Source: Chloroflexota bacterium (GTDB lineage: Bacteria > Chloroflexota > UBA5177 > JANWHV01). From it: 6,599 nucleotides of DNA. Of this stretch, positions 1-6,057 are shown one piece after another (within the stretch, counting starts at the first letter, position 1; each line of letters begins with the position of its first letter). The notes beneath the pieces were generated by a model that saw nothing but the letters and a program-made list of their open reading frames with translations, made no database searches and was not told the DNA's origin. Location of the stretch: positions 1 to 6,599 of the forward strand of contig JANWHO010000136.1 of NCBI GenBank assembly GCA_025450375.1, given 5' to 3'. Both the position numbers and the translations under genes were made by a program.

Positions 1-183
1 CCGCGTGGCCTCATCCCAGAAGTCCTGCTGGCTGAGCGTACTGAAGCCGGGATAGTAGCCCGGCTGGGCCCTTGGCGGCAATGGGCGTTTGGTGGCCGGA
101 TCAACCGGCAGCAGTTCCGGTCTGGGAACCTTCCCCGATTGGGGAATGGCGGGCGTGCCGTCCTTACCGTTCCGCCGGCCCAT
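1..183 (-). CDS. Gluconate 2-dehydrogenase subunit 3 family protein (N-terminal part)
   Basis: This is the first 61 codons of a gene that runs off the left edge. It starts at ATG 183-181, preceded by GGAGG (192-196, 8-nt gap), and its start shares one base with the TGA stop of the upstream membrane-protein gene (TGATG), so the two are probably translationally coupled. The first 40 or so residues are hydrophilic and Pro-rich, with no visible Sec or Tat signal. They are followed by YPGFSTLSQQDFWDEATR, which resembles the start of the gluconate 2-dehydrogenase subunit 3 family domain. In that family the small subunit accompanies a GMC-type FAD dehydrogenase, often with a cytochrome c, and the complex oxidises gluconate or a related sugar or polyol at the membrane. 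A GMC oxidoreductase gene would be expected beyond position 1. The family call rests on about 20 residues, so the true substrate is unknown. Confidence 0.72.
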   Translation of the reverse strand, partial: MGRRNGKDGTPAIPQSGKVPRPELLPVDPATKRPLPPRAQPGYYPGFSTLSQQDFWDEATR

Positions 184-1154
184 CAGTCCGCCCTCCGCAA
201 CAAGCTGGCCAGCACACCCATGAAGCCGCTGGCGGCGAAGAGAAGCGGAGCGAAGAGGGGCGGCCCGTACATCAGGTTGTAGAGGGGATACTTGAGCCCG
301 CCAGGGCGACGCAACATCCCGCGAGCGTGATAGAAGGTGCCCGCGGCGCCGTCAAGCAGGGCCAGAATCGAGACTATCGGCAACAGGGTGCGGGCGAAGG
401 CGCGGTTGTAGATGGCGCCGATTCCAGCTCCGAACAGCACCGGAGTAAGCAGGATCGGGGTCCACTGGGCCTTATAGCGGAAGTTGTTCTTATAGTGCGA
501 ATAAAGGGCCTCTACTCCGCTAAAGACCGCCGATATGGCGGCCATCGCCGCCAGGTGCTTCTGGAATCGCCCCTCGCGAACATGCTGCTCCAGCTCCTCG
601 CCTTCCGCCGCGACAGCGCTCGGCAACAGTCGCGACCACCTGGAGCTTGATGGGTTTCGGGTGTTCGCGCCGGACCCCGAGTTCTCGGCGCGCCCATCAA
701 CGGGCGCGCTTGGATCGCCCTCGCGACGAAGGAAGGCCGCGATCAGACCCAGATAGCCGCTAATCGCGAACAGCAACGGAGCCAGCACAGGCGGCCCCAT
801 GACCAGGTTGAAGATTGGCACCCGCCAACCACCGGGCTTCCGGTGAATGCCGCGCACATGGAAGACAAACCCGATCAGCCCATCCAGTATGGTGACGGCG
901 GAGACGATCGGCAGCACGGTTCGCGCCGCCTTCCGGCTGAGGGCGCCCCAGACGCCCGCGACCAGAAGGGACGGACTGAGGATGATTGGGCTCCACATGA
1001 CCCGCTGACTATAGCTGCCCCGATAGTGCTCGGTCAGCACCTCCAGCCCACTCAGCATGCCGGAGAAACCGGCGATCAGGGAGAGGCTACGCTGAAATCG
1101 CCCTTCGCGTATATGCCGGTCGATGTCTGAGGTAACCCGTGTGATCTCCTCCAC
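183..1154 (-). CDS. Membrane protein with two tandem four-helix repeats, function unknown
   Basis: I do not recognise a named family. The 323-aa product contains the same unit twice: residues 12-144 and 189-321 align without a gap at an offset of 177, with about 63 of 133 residues identical by eye. Each unit has a short amphipathic start (HxREGRFQ) and about four hydrophobic segments (near 24-43, 55-73, 77-98 and 121-142, and the same plus 177), giving roughly eight membrane helices. A hydrophilic Ser/Arg-rich linker (148-188) separates the units. Motifs kept in both are LPIVS, a LDG, PGG followed by NL, and GPPxxAPLLFA. Three histidines are kept in both copies (14/191, 43/220, 99/276). The start is GTG 1154-1152, directly after the TAG of the PoxB-like gene, with GAGG a few bases upstream; the end overlaps the subunit 3 gene by 1 nt. 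This placement suggests a membrane partner of the neighbouring dehydrogenases, such as an anchor, quinone site or heme holder. That role is inference. Confidence 0.85.
   Translation of the reverse strand: MEEITRVTSDIDRHIREGRFQRSLSLIAGFSGMLSGLEVLTEHYRGSYSQRVMWSPIILSPSLLVAGVWGALSRKAARTVLPIVSAVTILDGLIGFVFHVRGIHRKPGGWRVPIFNLVMGPPVLAPLLFAISGYLGLIAAFLRREGDPSAPVDGRAENSGSGANTRNPSSSRWSRLLPSAVAAEGEELEQHVREGRFQKHLAAMAAISAVFSGVEALYSHYKNNFRYKAQWTPILLTPVLFGAGIGAIYNRAFARTLLPIVSILALLDGAAGTFYHARGMLRRPGGLKYPLYNLMYGPPLFAPLLFAASGFMGVLASLLRRAD
192..1121 (-). repeat. Internal protein duplication (units at 723-1121 and 192-590)
   Basis: The two halves of the membrane protein encode the same 133-residue unit. Unit 1 is residues 12-144 (1121-723) and unit 2 is residues 189-321 (590-192). 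The alignment needs no gap and is close to half identical. The DNA has diverged visibly, so this is an old duplication and not a recent or assembly-derived one. Confidence 0.88.
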
Positions 1155-2912
1155 CTACACAACCTCACGTATTTTGTCCATCAGGACGGTCTTGATGATC
1201 CCTAAGGCATCCTTCTCTCCGCGAGCCAGTGACTGAGCGAAATGAATCGCTTGTTGGGTGGATATCTTCCCCGGCAAGGGGGGCTCGTTGGGATCCACGA
1301 CCGCCTCAATCACCACCGGGCCCGGCTGGGCGAACGCCTCACGCATCACCGCCTCGGCTTTACTTGGGTCATCAAGACAGTAGCCTGCCGCGCCGCAGGA
1401 CCGGGCGAAGGCGGCGAAGTCGATGGGTTGCAACTCCACCCCAAATTGGGGGTTCCCCTCCTGGGCCATCTGCTCCCACTTGATCTCCCCCAGCACGTTG
1501 TTCTTGATCACCATCACCTTGACCGGCAGATTGTATTTGACCATGGTGGCAAGCTCGCCCATCAGCATGGTAAAACCGCCGTCGCCGCACATCGCCACCA
1601 CCTGGCGGCCGGGGAAGGCCACGGCCGCGCCCACCGCGTAGGGAAGGCCGCAGGCCATGGTGGCCAGGAGCCCCGAGACCGAGAACTGCATGGTGCCCCG
1701 CATCTGGATATGGCGGGCAGCCCAGGTCGTGACCGTGCCGCAATCGGAGACCACGATCGCATTGTCATTGACGCACGCATTAAAGGCGCGGGCCGCGACC
1801 TGGGGTTTCATCGGCATGCTGGTGCGCGTGCCGCGTTCCTCCATCAGCTGGTTCCAGTCTTGCATCCGCTCCTGAGCCTTTTTCAGGAATCCGCGATCCT
1901 CCTTGTGCTGGATGAGAGGCAGCAGCGCGGTAAGGATGGCCTGGCAATCTCCCACCAAGCCAACCTCCACGTCGTGGCGGAGGCCGATCCGTGATGAATC
2001 CCTGTCCACCTGCACCGTCCTGGCCTGCCCGGCTTTGGGGAGGAACTCCATGTACGGGTAGCTGGTACCCAGCATAATCAGGGTGTCACACTCCTCCATC
2101 GCGTCCTGGGATGGGGCCGTGCCGAGCAGGCCAATCCCGCCGGTGGTATATGGGCTATCGTCGGGGATCACGCCCTTCCCCAACAGCGGCTTGACGATTG
2201 GACCGCCCACCGCCTCGGCCAGCCGAGTCACCTCGTCGCGCGCCCCCAAGCAGCCGCGTCCAGCCAGAATCGCCACTTTCTTGCCCGCGTTGATCAGGTC
2301 GGCCGCCTGCCGCAGATACTCCTCGGGCGGGAGTGGGTAGGAGACGGCGAACATACGGGCACTGTGTTTGACGGGGTTAGCCGTGGAGCGGTCGCCATCG
2401 TCCATGGTCATTTCTTGAATGTCCTTGGGAACCGTGAGGTGGGCCACCCCGTGCAGCCGGAGGGCGCTCTTCACCGCCTCGTCGAGCACGTTGACCACAT
2501 GCTCCGGTCCCATCACCCGTTCGTTGTAGATCGCCACGTCCATGAACAACTTGTCAAGATCCACGTCCTGCTGATAATGGGTGCCAATCAGATCGTGGAA
2601 GGTATGACCGGTAATCGCCAGTACCGATTGCCCATCGCACTTCGCGTCGTAGAGGCCGTTGAGCAAGTGAATACCGCCAGGACCGGAGGTCGCCAGGCAG
2701 ACCCCAAGGCGGCCGGAGAATTTGGCGTAGCCACAGGCGGCGAAGGCCGCTGCCTCTTCATGGCGCACCTGGATGAACTTCATCGTATCCTGGTGAGTTC
2801 GCAGGGCCTCGAATATCCCATTGATTCCATCTCCGGGGAAGCCGAAGATTGTATCGACGCCCCACTCGGTCAGGCGTTCGATCAAGAGGTCGGCCGTTGT
2901 TTTCTTGGCCAT
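1155..2912 (-). CDS. Thiamine-diphosphate enzyme, PoxB-like pyruvate:quinone oxidoreductase
   Basis: The 585-aa product is a full-length enzyme of the acetolactate synthase / pyruvate oxidase family. The expected reaction is pyruvate + quinone + water to acetate + CO2 + quinol on the inner face of the membrane. The N-terminal Pyr domain (about 1-165) carries GFPGD and RHEEAAAFAACGYA, where E52 is the cofactor-activating glutamate. The middle domain (about 195-335) has the FAD-type stretches AGRGCLGA and LGTSYPYMEFLP, the latter like LGTQFPY in E. coli PoxB. The C-terminal PP domain (about 370-550) has the ThDP/Mg motif from GDG (443-445) to NN (471-472), 30 residues in all. VVAMCGDGGFTMLMG is nearly identical to E. 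coli PoxB as I recall it. PoxB is 572 aa and ends in a membrane-binding tail; here the tail (about 566-585) is also a possible amphipathic helix. The ATG at 2912 has AAGGAG (2921-2926) at an 8-nt gap. An anabolic acetolactate synthase is less likely. The physiological substrate and acceptor are inferred. Confidence 0.88.
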   Translation of the reverse strand: MAKKTTADLLIERLTEWGVDTIFGFPGDGINGIFEALRTHQDTMKFIQVRHEEAAAFAACGYAKFSGRLGVCLATSGPGGIHLLNGLYDAKCDGQSVLAITGHTFHDLIGTHYQQDVDLDKLFMDVAIYNERVMGPEHVVNVLDEAVKSALRLHGVAHLTVPKDIQEMTMDDGDRSTANPVKHSARMFAVSYPLPPEEYLRQAADLINAGKKVAILAGRGCLGARDEVTRLAEAVGGPIVKPLLGKGVIPDDSPYTTGGIGLLGTAPSQDAMEECDTLIMLGTSYPYMEFLPKAGQARTVQVDRDSSRIGLRHDVEVGLVGDCQAILTALLPLIQHKEDRGFLKKAQERMQDWNQLMEERGTRTSMPMKPQVAARAFNACVNDNAIVVSDCGTVTTWAARHIQMRGTMQFSVSGLLATMACGLPYAVGAAVAFPGRQVVAMCGDGGFTMLMGELATMVKYNLPVKVMVIKNNVLGEIKWEQMAQEGNPQFGVELQPIDFAAFARSCGAAGYCLDDPSKAEAVMREAFAQPGPVVIEAVVDPNEPPLPGKISTQQAIHFAQSLARGEKDALGIIKTVLMDKIREVV

Positions 2913-2947
2913 GAACCGCTCTCCTTTTTGTCTAGGCTGTAACTAGT

Positions 2948-3015
2948 TGTAGGGGCATCCCTGGTGGGTGCCCTTGGCGGCCCGCGCGAGGGCACCCACC
3001 AGTGGTGCCCCTACA
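2948..3015. repeat. Long near-perfect inverted repeat (intergenic hairpin or MITE-like element)
   Basis: Arms 2948-2974 and 2989-3015 (27 nt each) are complementary at 25 of 27 positions around a 14-nt GC-rich loop. The outer ends are GTAGGGGCA and TGCCCCTAC, and the inner parts are GGTGGGTGCCCT and AGGGCACCCACC. It fills about half of the gap between the NDH-2 stop (3047) and the PoxB-like start (2912). There is no T-run after it on the minus strand, so it is not a classic intrinsic terminator. GTAGGGGC-type palindromes occur as dispersed intergenic repeats in some bacterial genomes, which I recall for Chloroflexota. Copy number cannot be judged from one window. It could weaken read-through or protect an RNA end between the two parts of the cluster. 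Confidence 0.85.
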
Positions 3016-3046
3016 TCGGACCTTTCTCCCCTATCGTCACCTTTGC

Positions 3047-4402
3047 TCACCCCGACGTCTTGGCCTTGCTTGCCCCTCCACTCTTCTCCCCACTGGTCGA
3101 GGTGGGAAGGGCGCTGATGTCGCGGCCAAAAATCATATCCAGGGTCCAGTCGATCCCGACCCTTACCTTTTTGGACAGCCGAGGTAATTTGGCCAGGTAA
3201 ATCCCGCGCCACATGGCCCAGGCAATGACCCCACAGAACTTCACTCCCTTGATCTTGGCCACCCCGCGGTGCCGCCCCACGATGGCCAGCTCCCCGATCG
3301 GCTGATACCGAAACGGCTTGGGCTGCTCGCCGCGGAGGGTCGCGGCGATATTCTCGGCCACCAGGGCCCCTTCGCGGCTGGCGTTCTGCGCGGTCTGCCC
3401 ATAGACGCCCTTCTCGCCACGTCCACTCCGCGGCACCTCGGCGCAATCGCCCAACGCCCACAGACCGGACTGACCCAACACGGCGCAGGTCGGATCGACC
3501 ACGACCGCGCCCTTCTTGCTCTTCGGGACGTCGATCGCCGCCACCACGGGACTGGGCGCCAGGCTGGCGGCCCAGAGGAAGGTGCGCGCGGCAATGGCGC
3601 GGCCGTTCGTCAGCCGGACCTCGTGATCGGAGACGCTGGAAACGCCCGTGTCGAGAATAATCTCCACCCCTCGATCCCGCAGCTTCCGGGTGGCATACTC
3701 CGCCAGACTCGCGCTCAACTCGGGAAGGAGGCGGCTTGCTTCCTCCACCAGGTACATACGCACCTGATCCTTCCGCAGCCTGGGATAATAGCGAAGGCTC
3801 GATCGCACGAAGTCGTTGAGCGCGGCCATGGTCTCCACTCCGGTGAAGCCGCCCCCCGCGATCACGAAGGTGAGCAGCCCGTCGCGTTCGGTCTGGCGGT
3901 CGGCGCCGTCGGCTCGTTCCAGCAGGGATAGGGCGCGGTTTCGGAGCTCGCTGGCATCGCCCAGGCTTTTCATGGTCAAGGCATGCTCTTCCACCCCCTC
4001 AAGGTGGTGAAAGCTGGGCGTGGAACCCAGGGCCAGCACCACCTGTCCGGCGGGCAGGGTCTTCCGTTCGGGAGCGCCGCCCGGACCGTCTCGGGTGAGC
4101 GTGACGCGCCAGCCGCCGTTGTCCCTGGCAACCCCATCCACCCGACCTTGCTCGAAGCGGACGCGTGGTGAGAGTTGGCGGATCGGATTGACCACATGCC
4201 GCGTATCCAGTTCTCCGCCCGCTACCTCGGTCAGCATGGGGGTGAAGAGAAAGAAGTTATTCTGGTCCACCAAGGTAACCGTGGCGTTGCCTTCCTTGGG
4301 CAGCAGTTTGGCGAGGCCGCGCGCGGTGGCCACACCGCCAAAGCCGGCCCCCAGAATGACGATCCCTGCTTCCTGGTTGGTTTCCACTTCCGGACTCCTC
4401 AC
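3047..4402 (-). CDS. Type II NADH dehydrogenase-like FAD/NAD(P) oxidoreductase (NDH-2 family)
   Basis: The 451-aa product belongs to the two-dinucleotide-domain flavoproteins. It would transfer electrons from NADH to membrane quinone without proton pumping. The FAD motif ILGAGFGG is at residues 16-23, with the acidic strand end VTLVDQNNF (42-50) followed by FLFTPMLTEVAGG. The NAD motif is IAGGGFTGVE (181-190), and LWALGDCAEVP (314-324) is the second FAD contact. TAQNASREG (337-345) matches the quinone-site AQ region of NDH-2, but the second Gln of AQxxxQ is Arg (R343). The C-terminal part (about 386-425, AWAMWRGIYLAKLP and IDWTLDMIFGRD) resembles the amphipathic membrane-binding tail. I list GTG 4402, which overlaps the SDR stop by 4 nt (GTGA). 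GTG 4387 (residue 6) has a better RBS and is an equally good start. The gene is co-directional with the NADH-producing SDR just upstream, a sensible pairing. Quinone as acceptor is inferred from family. Confidence 0.88.
   Translation of the reverse strand: MRSPEVETNQEAGIVILGAGFGGVATARGLAKLLPKEGNATVTLVDQNNFFLFTPMLTEVAGGELDTRHVVNPIRQLSPRVRFEQGRVDGVARDNGGWRVTLTRDGPGGAPERKTLPAGQVVLALGSTPSFHHLEGVEEHALTMKSLGDASELRNRALSLLERADGADRQTERDGLLTFVIAGGGFTGVETMAALNDFVRSSLRYYPRLRKDQVRMYLVEEASRLLPELSASLAEYATRKLRDRGVEIILDTGVSSVSDHEVRLTNGRAIAARTFLWAASLAPSPVVAAIDVPKSKKGAVVVDPTCAVLGQSGLWALGDCAEVPRSGRGEKGVYGQTAQNASREGALVAENIAATLRGEQPKPFRYQPIGELAIVGRHRGVAKIKGVKFCGVIAWAMWRGIYLAKLPRLSKKVRVGIDWTLDMIFGRDISALPTSTSGEKSGGASKAKTSG
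4394..4399 (-). promoter_or_regulatory. Ribosome binding site favouring the inner GTG start of the NDH-2 gene
   Basis: On the minus strand AGGAGT lies 6 nt before GTG 4387-4385, an ideal distance. The outer GTG (4402-4400) has only a weak AGG upstream. If the inner start is used, the protein begins METNQEAGIVILG and lacks five residues, none of them in the FAD motif. Confidence 0.55.
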
Positions 4403-5166
4403 AAACTGCCTGCCTGGCGCAACATTCCGCCATCGATAAAGTAGGTTGATCCGGTCACATAGCTCGCCTCATCGGAGGCCAGATAGACCGCCAGGCCGGC
4501 AACGTCCTCCGGCTTCCCCATCCGGCCAAGTGGGATCTCTCCCAGAAGGATTTTCATCAATTCCGGCTGTGACTTCAGCGCCGCGTCCATCGGCGTGTCG
4601 ATCGCCCCAGGGCCAATGTTATTGACCGTAATCTGATGAGGGCCGAGTTCGACCGCCAGGGTGCGCATCAGCATCCGCAGACCGCCCTTGGCCGCGCAGT
4701 AGGGCGCGTTGGTCGGCATGGGCATATCCTCGTGTACCGAGGAGATGTTGATAATCCGGCCGGCCCCTCCCTGCTGGATCATTTGGCGGGCGGCGGCCTG
4801 CGTGCAAAGCCAGGGGCCGGTAAGGTCGATGGCGATGGTCTTGTTCCAGAGCGCCAACGGCACATCCAGGAAAGGGTGCTTCTCTTCCACTCCCGCGTTA
4901 TTGACCAGGATGTCGAGGCGCCCCCATTTGCTGATCGTCTGCTCCACCAGATGACGCACATCGTCCTCATTGCTGATGTCGGCATTGATCGCCAGCGCCC
5001 GGCCGCCTGCGTGCTCAATTGCCTCGACAATCTCGCCCGCTGGGTCCGCCTTCCCCACGTAATCGATGGTGACCGCCGCGCCCTCGTGGGCGAAGCGCGT
5101 GGCGATGGCCTTCCCGATGCCGGTCGCGCCTCCCGTGACAATGGCTACCTTCCCCTCTAGACGCAT
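4399..5166 (-). CDS. Short-chain dehydrogenase/reductase, glucose 1-dehydrogenase-like
   Basis: This is a 255-aa classical SDR with a Rossmann fold. The cofactor motif TGGATGIG is at 11-18, the structural NNAG at 89-92, and the catalytic residues are S143 (ISSVHE), Y156 and K160 (YCAAK). ISSVHE, YxAxKGG, VNNIGPGAI and EASYVTG follow the Bacillus glucose 1-dehydrogenase sequence closely, and the length is near its 261 aa. The likely reaction is NAD(P)-dependent oxidation of glucose or a similar sugar to the lactone in the cytoplasm. The position usually held by the fourth catalytic residue, Asn (NLTG in the Bacillus enzyme), is Asp here (D114 in IDLTG). The start is ATG 5166-5164, with AAAGGA about 7 nt upstream. 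It is the first gene of the minus-strand run and its TGA overlaps the NDH-2 start, so the NADH made could feed that enzyme directly. SDR substrate calls from sequence are unreliable. Confidence 0.88.
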   Translation of the reverse strand: MRLEGKVAIVTGGATGIGKAIATRFAHEGAAVTIDYVGKADPAGEIVEAIEHAGGRALAINADISNEDDVRHLVEQTISKWGRLDILVNNAGVEEKHPFLDVPLALWNKTIAIDLTGPWLCTQAAARQMIQQGGAGRIINISSVHEDMPMPTNAPYCAAKGGLRMLMRTLAVELGPHQITVNNIGPGAIDTPMDAALKSQPELMKILLGEIPLGRMGKPEDVAGLAVYLASDEASYVTGSTYFIDGGMLRQAGSL

Positions 5167-5420
5167 GGCGTATTCCTTTCCCAGTCAGGTCCCATGCCGA
5201 AATCTCGTAATGCGACGATTTTGTTAAGCGTGCCGTGCTTCAATACGAAGGAGAATTGCTTACGCCCAGAGGAAGCCTGTTTTGCGGGGATCACCTCCGC
5301 CCGAACATCACTTGGAGCCCACAGCGAATTGGGTTGATCGGGACGCGCGAAAATGGACGATACGAATGTTTGGGCCGCCCGCGAACCACTGGAAGAGGCG
5401 ATGAGTGCCGGACAATGATA

Positions 5421-5460
5421 AGCGCGGTCGAGAAAAATGGAATAAGCACTCGACCGCGCT
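5421..5460. repeat. Perfect 12-bp inverted repeat
   Basis: AGCGCGGTCGAG (5421-5432) and CTCGACCGCGCT (5449-5460) are perfectly complementary around a 16-nt A-rich loop. It lies downstream of the minus-strand 52-aa gene and upstream of the SDR operon. It has no T-run on either side. It could be a factor-assisted or weak terminator, an RNA-stabilising hairpin or a protein-binding palindrome. Confidence 0.75.
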
Positions 5461-5476
5461 CAGCGTCCCCATGATA

Positions 5477-5518
5477 AGGGACTGATCAGAGGTAGTGGTC
5501 CCCGGTCATCTGATCCCT
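5477..5518. repeat. Second inverted repeat with 4-nt bulge
   Basis: AGGGA (5477-5481) plus TCAGA (5486-5490) pair with TCTGATCCCT (5509-5518), giving ten base pairs interrupted by a CTGA bulge and closed by an 18-nt loop. It starts about 30 nt downstream of the 52-aa gene stop on the minus strand. A terminator or 3'-end stabiliser for that gene is possible, though there is no T-run. Confidence 0.5.
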
Positions 5519-5548
5519 GGTAAGAACCTCCGCTCCTGAATGGTTGTG

Positions 5549-5707
5549 TTAGGGATGGACGTTATGGAAGACGTAGACAACGGCTACCGCGATCGCCTCG
5601 TTGATCAGGACCACGGAAATCGCCCAGGTTAGATTGTTCGCGACCGCTGTCCGGCTGCCCTCGCCCGTACTGTAGTCTGGACTAGGATTTACGTTCACCG
5701 GATTCAT
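5549..5707 (-). CDS. Small single-helix membrane protein, 52 aa, function unknown
   Basis: This short gene is supported by its translation signals. ATG 5707-5705 follows AAGGAGG at a 5-nt gap, the best RBS in the window, and the frame ends at TAA 5551-5549. The protein begins MNPVNVNPSPDYSTGEGSRT, a polar N-terminus. A hydrophobic stretch of about 24 residues follows (about 25-48, from LTWAISVV to AVVYVF), then a short HNVHP tail. The helix carries an Asn-Glu pair (N36, E37), unusual for a plain anchor. It is flanked by 382 and 350 nt without other genes, so it is probably its own transcription unit. Similar short proteins with a polar N-terminus and one helix are common as unnamed proteins, and I know no function for them. 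A regulatory or structural partner of a membrane complex is possible but unproven. Confidence 0.75.
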   Translation of the reverse strand: MNPVNVNPSPDYSTGEGSRTAVANNLTWAISVVLINEAIAVAVVYVFHNVHP

Positions 5708-5712
5708 ATATA

Positions 5713-5719
5713 CCTCCTT
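5713..5719 (-). promoter_or_regulatory. Near-consensus ribosome binding site of the 52-aa gene
   Basis: AAGGAGG on the minus strand stands 5 nt before ATG 5707 with an AT-only spacer (TATAT). It is the strongest Shine-Dalgarno match in the window and the main reason to accept this short gene. It suggests efficient translation. Confidence 0.8.
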
Positions 5720-5734
5720 GAAAGTGAAGTGTGA

Positions 5735-5771
5735 CCGGCGAGGCGGAGTTGGGAGACGGCAGCCTCGCCGG
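5735..5771. repeat. Perfect 10-bp inverted repeat in the leader of the 52-aa gene
   Basis: CCGGCGAGGC (5735-5744) and GCCTCGCCGG (5762-5771) pair perfectly around a 17-nt loop. On the minus strand the hairpin would end 15 nt before the AAGGAGG of the 52-aa gene. It could be a 5'-leader RNA structure or an operator. No known riboswitch fold was recognised. Confidence 0.65.
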
Positions 5772-6057
5772 CATTTAGCGAGCGTATTCCGGCTTTGGGA
5801 AGGGAGGGTAAGGCCGGCGCTCTATACTCTACTATGCCGGTGAGGTGGCTCGTCGTTCTTCCCTCAAATAGCCGAACCATGGCGCGAAAGTGGTCTAGTA
5901 CCGGTTGCCGCCACGTGCCCTAGTCCGTTTTCCGCGGTCGAATGGGCCGATTGGCCGTTAACGAGCCAGGATAAGGGAGCGACAATAGAGTCAGAACTGA
6001 CAGGTCACGAGGGCTTGGGTTCCGCTTCACTGACTCGGCACGAAAAGGAGAAATAAG

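Larger units (their letters stand above)
5167..5548. other. 382-nt intergenic region between the SDR gene and the 52-aa gene
   Basis: I see no convincing gene here. A GTG-initiated frame at 5235-5474 on the plus strand has no RBS and no recognisable protein. The left half must hold the leader and promoter of the SDR-led operon; TTAACA (minus strand, near 5221-5226) resembles a -35 box, but no good -10 follows. The right half holds two inverted repeats, listed separately, that lie downstream of the 52-aa gene. Confidence 0.6.
5708..6057. other. 350-nt divergent intergenic region
   Basis: This region separates the minus-strand 52-aa gene from the plus-strand GlsB-like gene, so it should hold two divergent promoters. 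It contains the leader inverted repeat (5735-5771), a further CCGGTGAGG near 5837-5845 that resembles its arm, and a small palindrome GTCAG-aa-CTGAC (5990-6001). I could not pick out promoters with confidence. No gene-like frame with an RBS was found. Confidence 0.55.

Noticed and set aside
1242..1994. Long open frame (250 aa) on the plus strand opposite the PoxB-like gene
   Set aside because: It is His- and Arg-rich in the way reverse-complement frames of GC-rich genes are, and the opposite strand has an unmistakable enzyme with catalytic motifs.
3269..3931. 220-aa plus-strand frame opposite the NDH-2 gene
   Set aside because: It has the composition of an antisense shadow, with no family resemblance and no RBS; the minus-strand gene carries both dinucleotide motifs.
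5235..5474. Possible 79-aa plus-strand gene starting at GTG 5235
   Set aside because: There is no RBS before the GTG, the protein has no recognisable motif or coherent composition, and it runs through the 12-bp inverted repeat.
5557..5634. Short plus-strand frame (25 codons) beginning ATGGACGTTATGG
   Set aside because: It has no proper RBS and is antisense to the better supported 52-aa gene.
5823..5828. TATACT as a plus-strand -10 box
   Set aside because: The only -35-like hexamer (TTGGGA, 5795-5800) is 22 nt away, too far for a standard promoter.
5958..5986. Candidate promoter for the GlsB-like gene: TTAACG, 17 nt, GACAAT
   Set aside because: Only four of six bases match at each box, a level expected by chance in a region this long.
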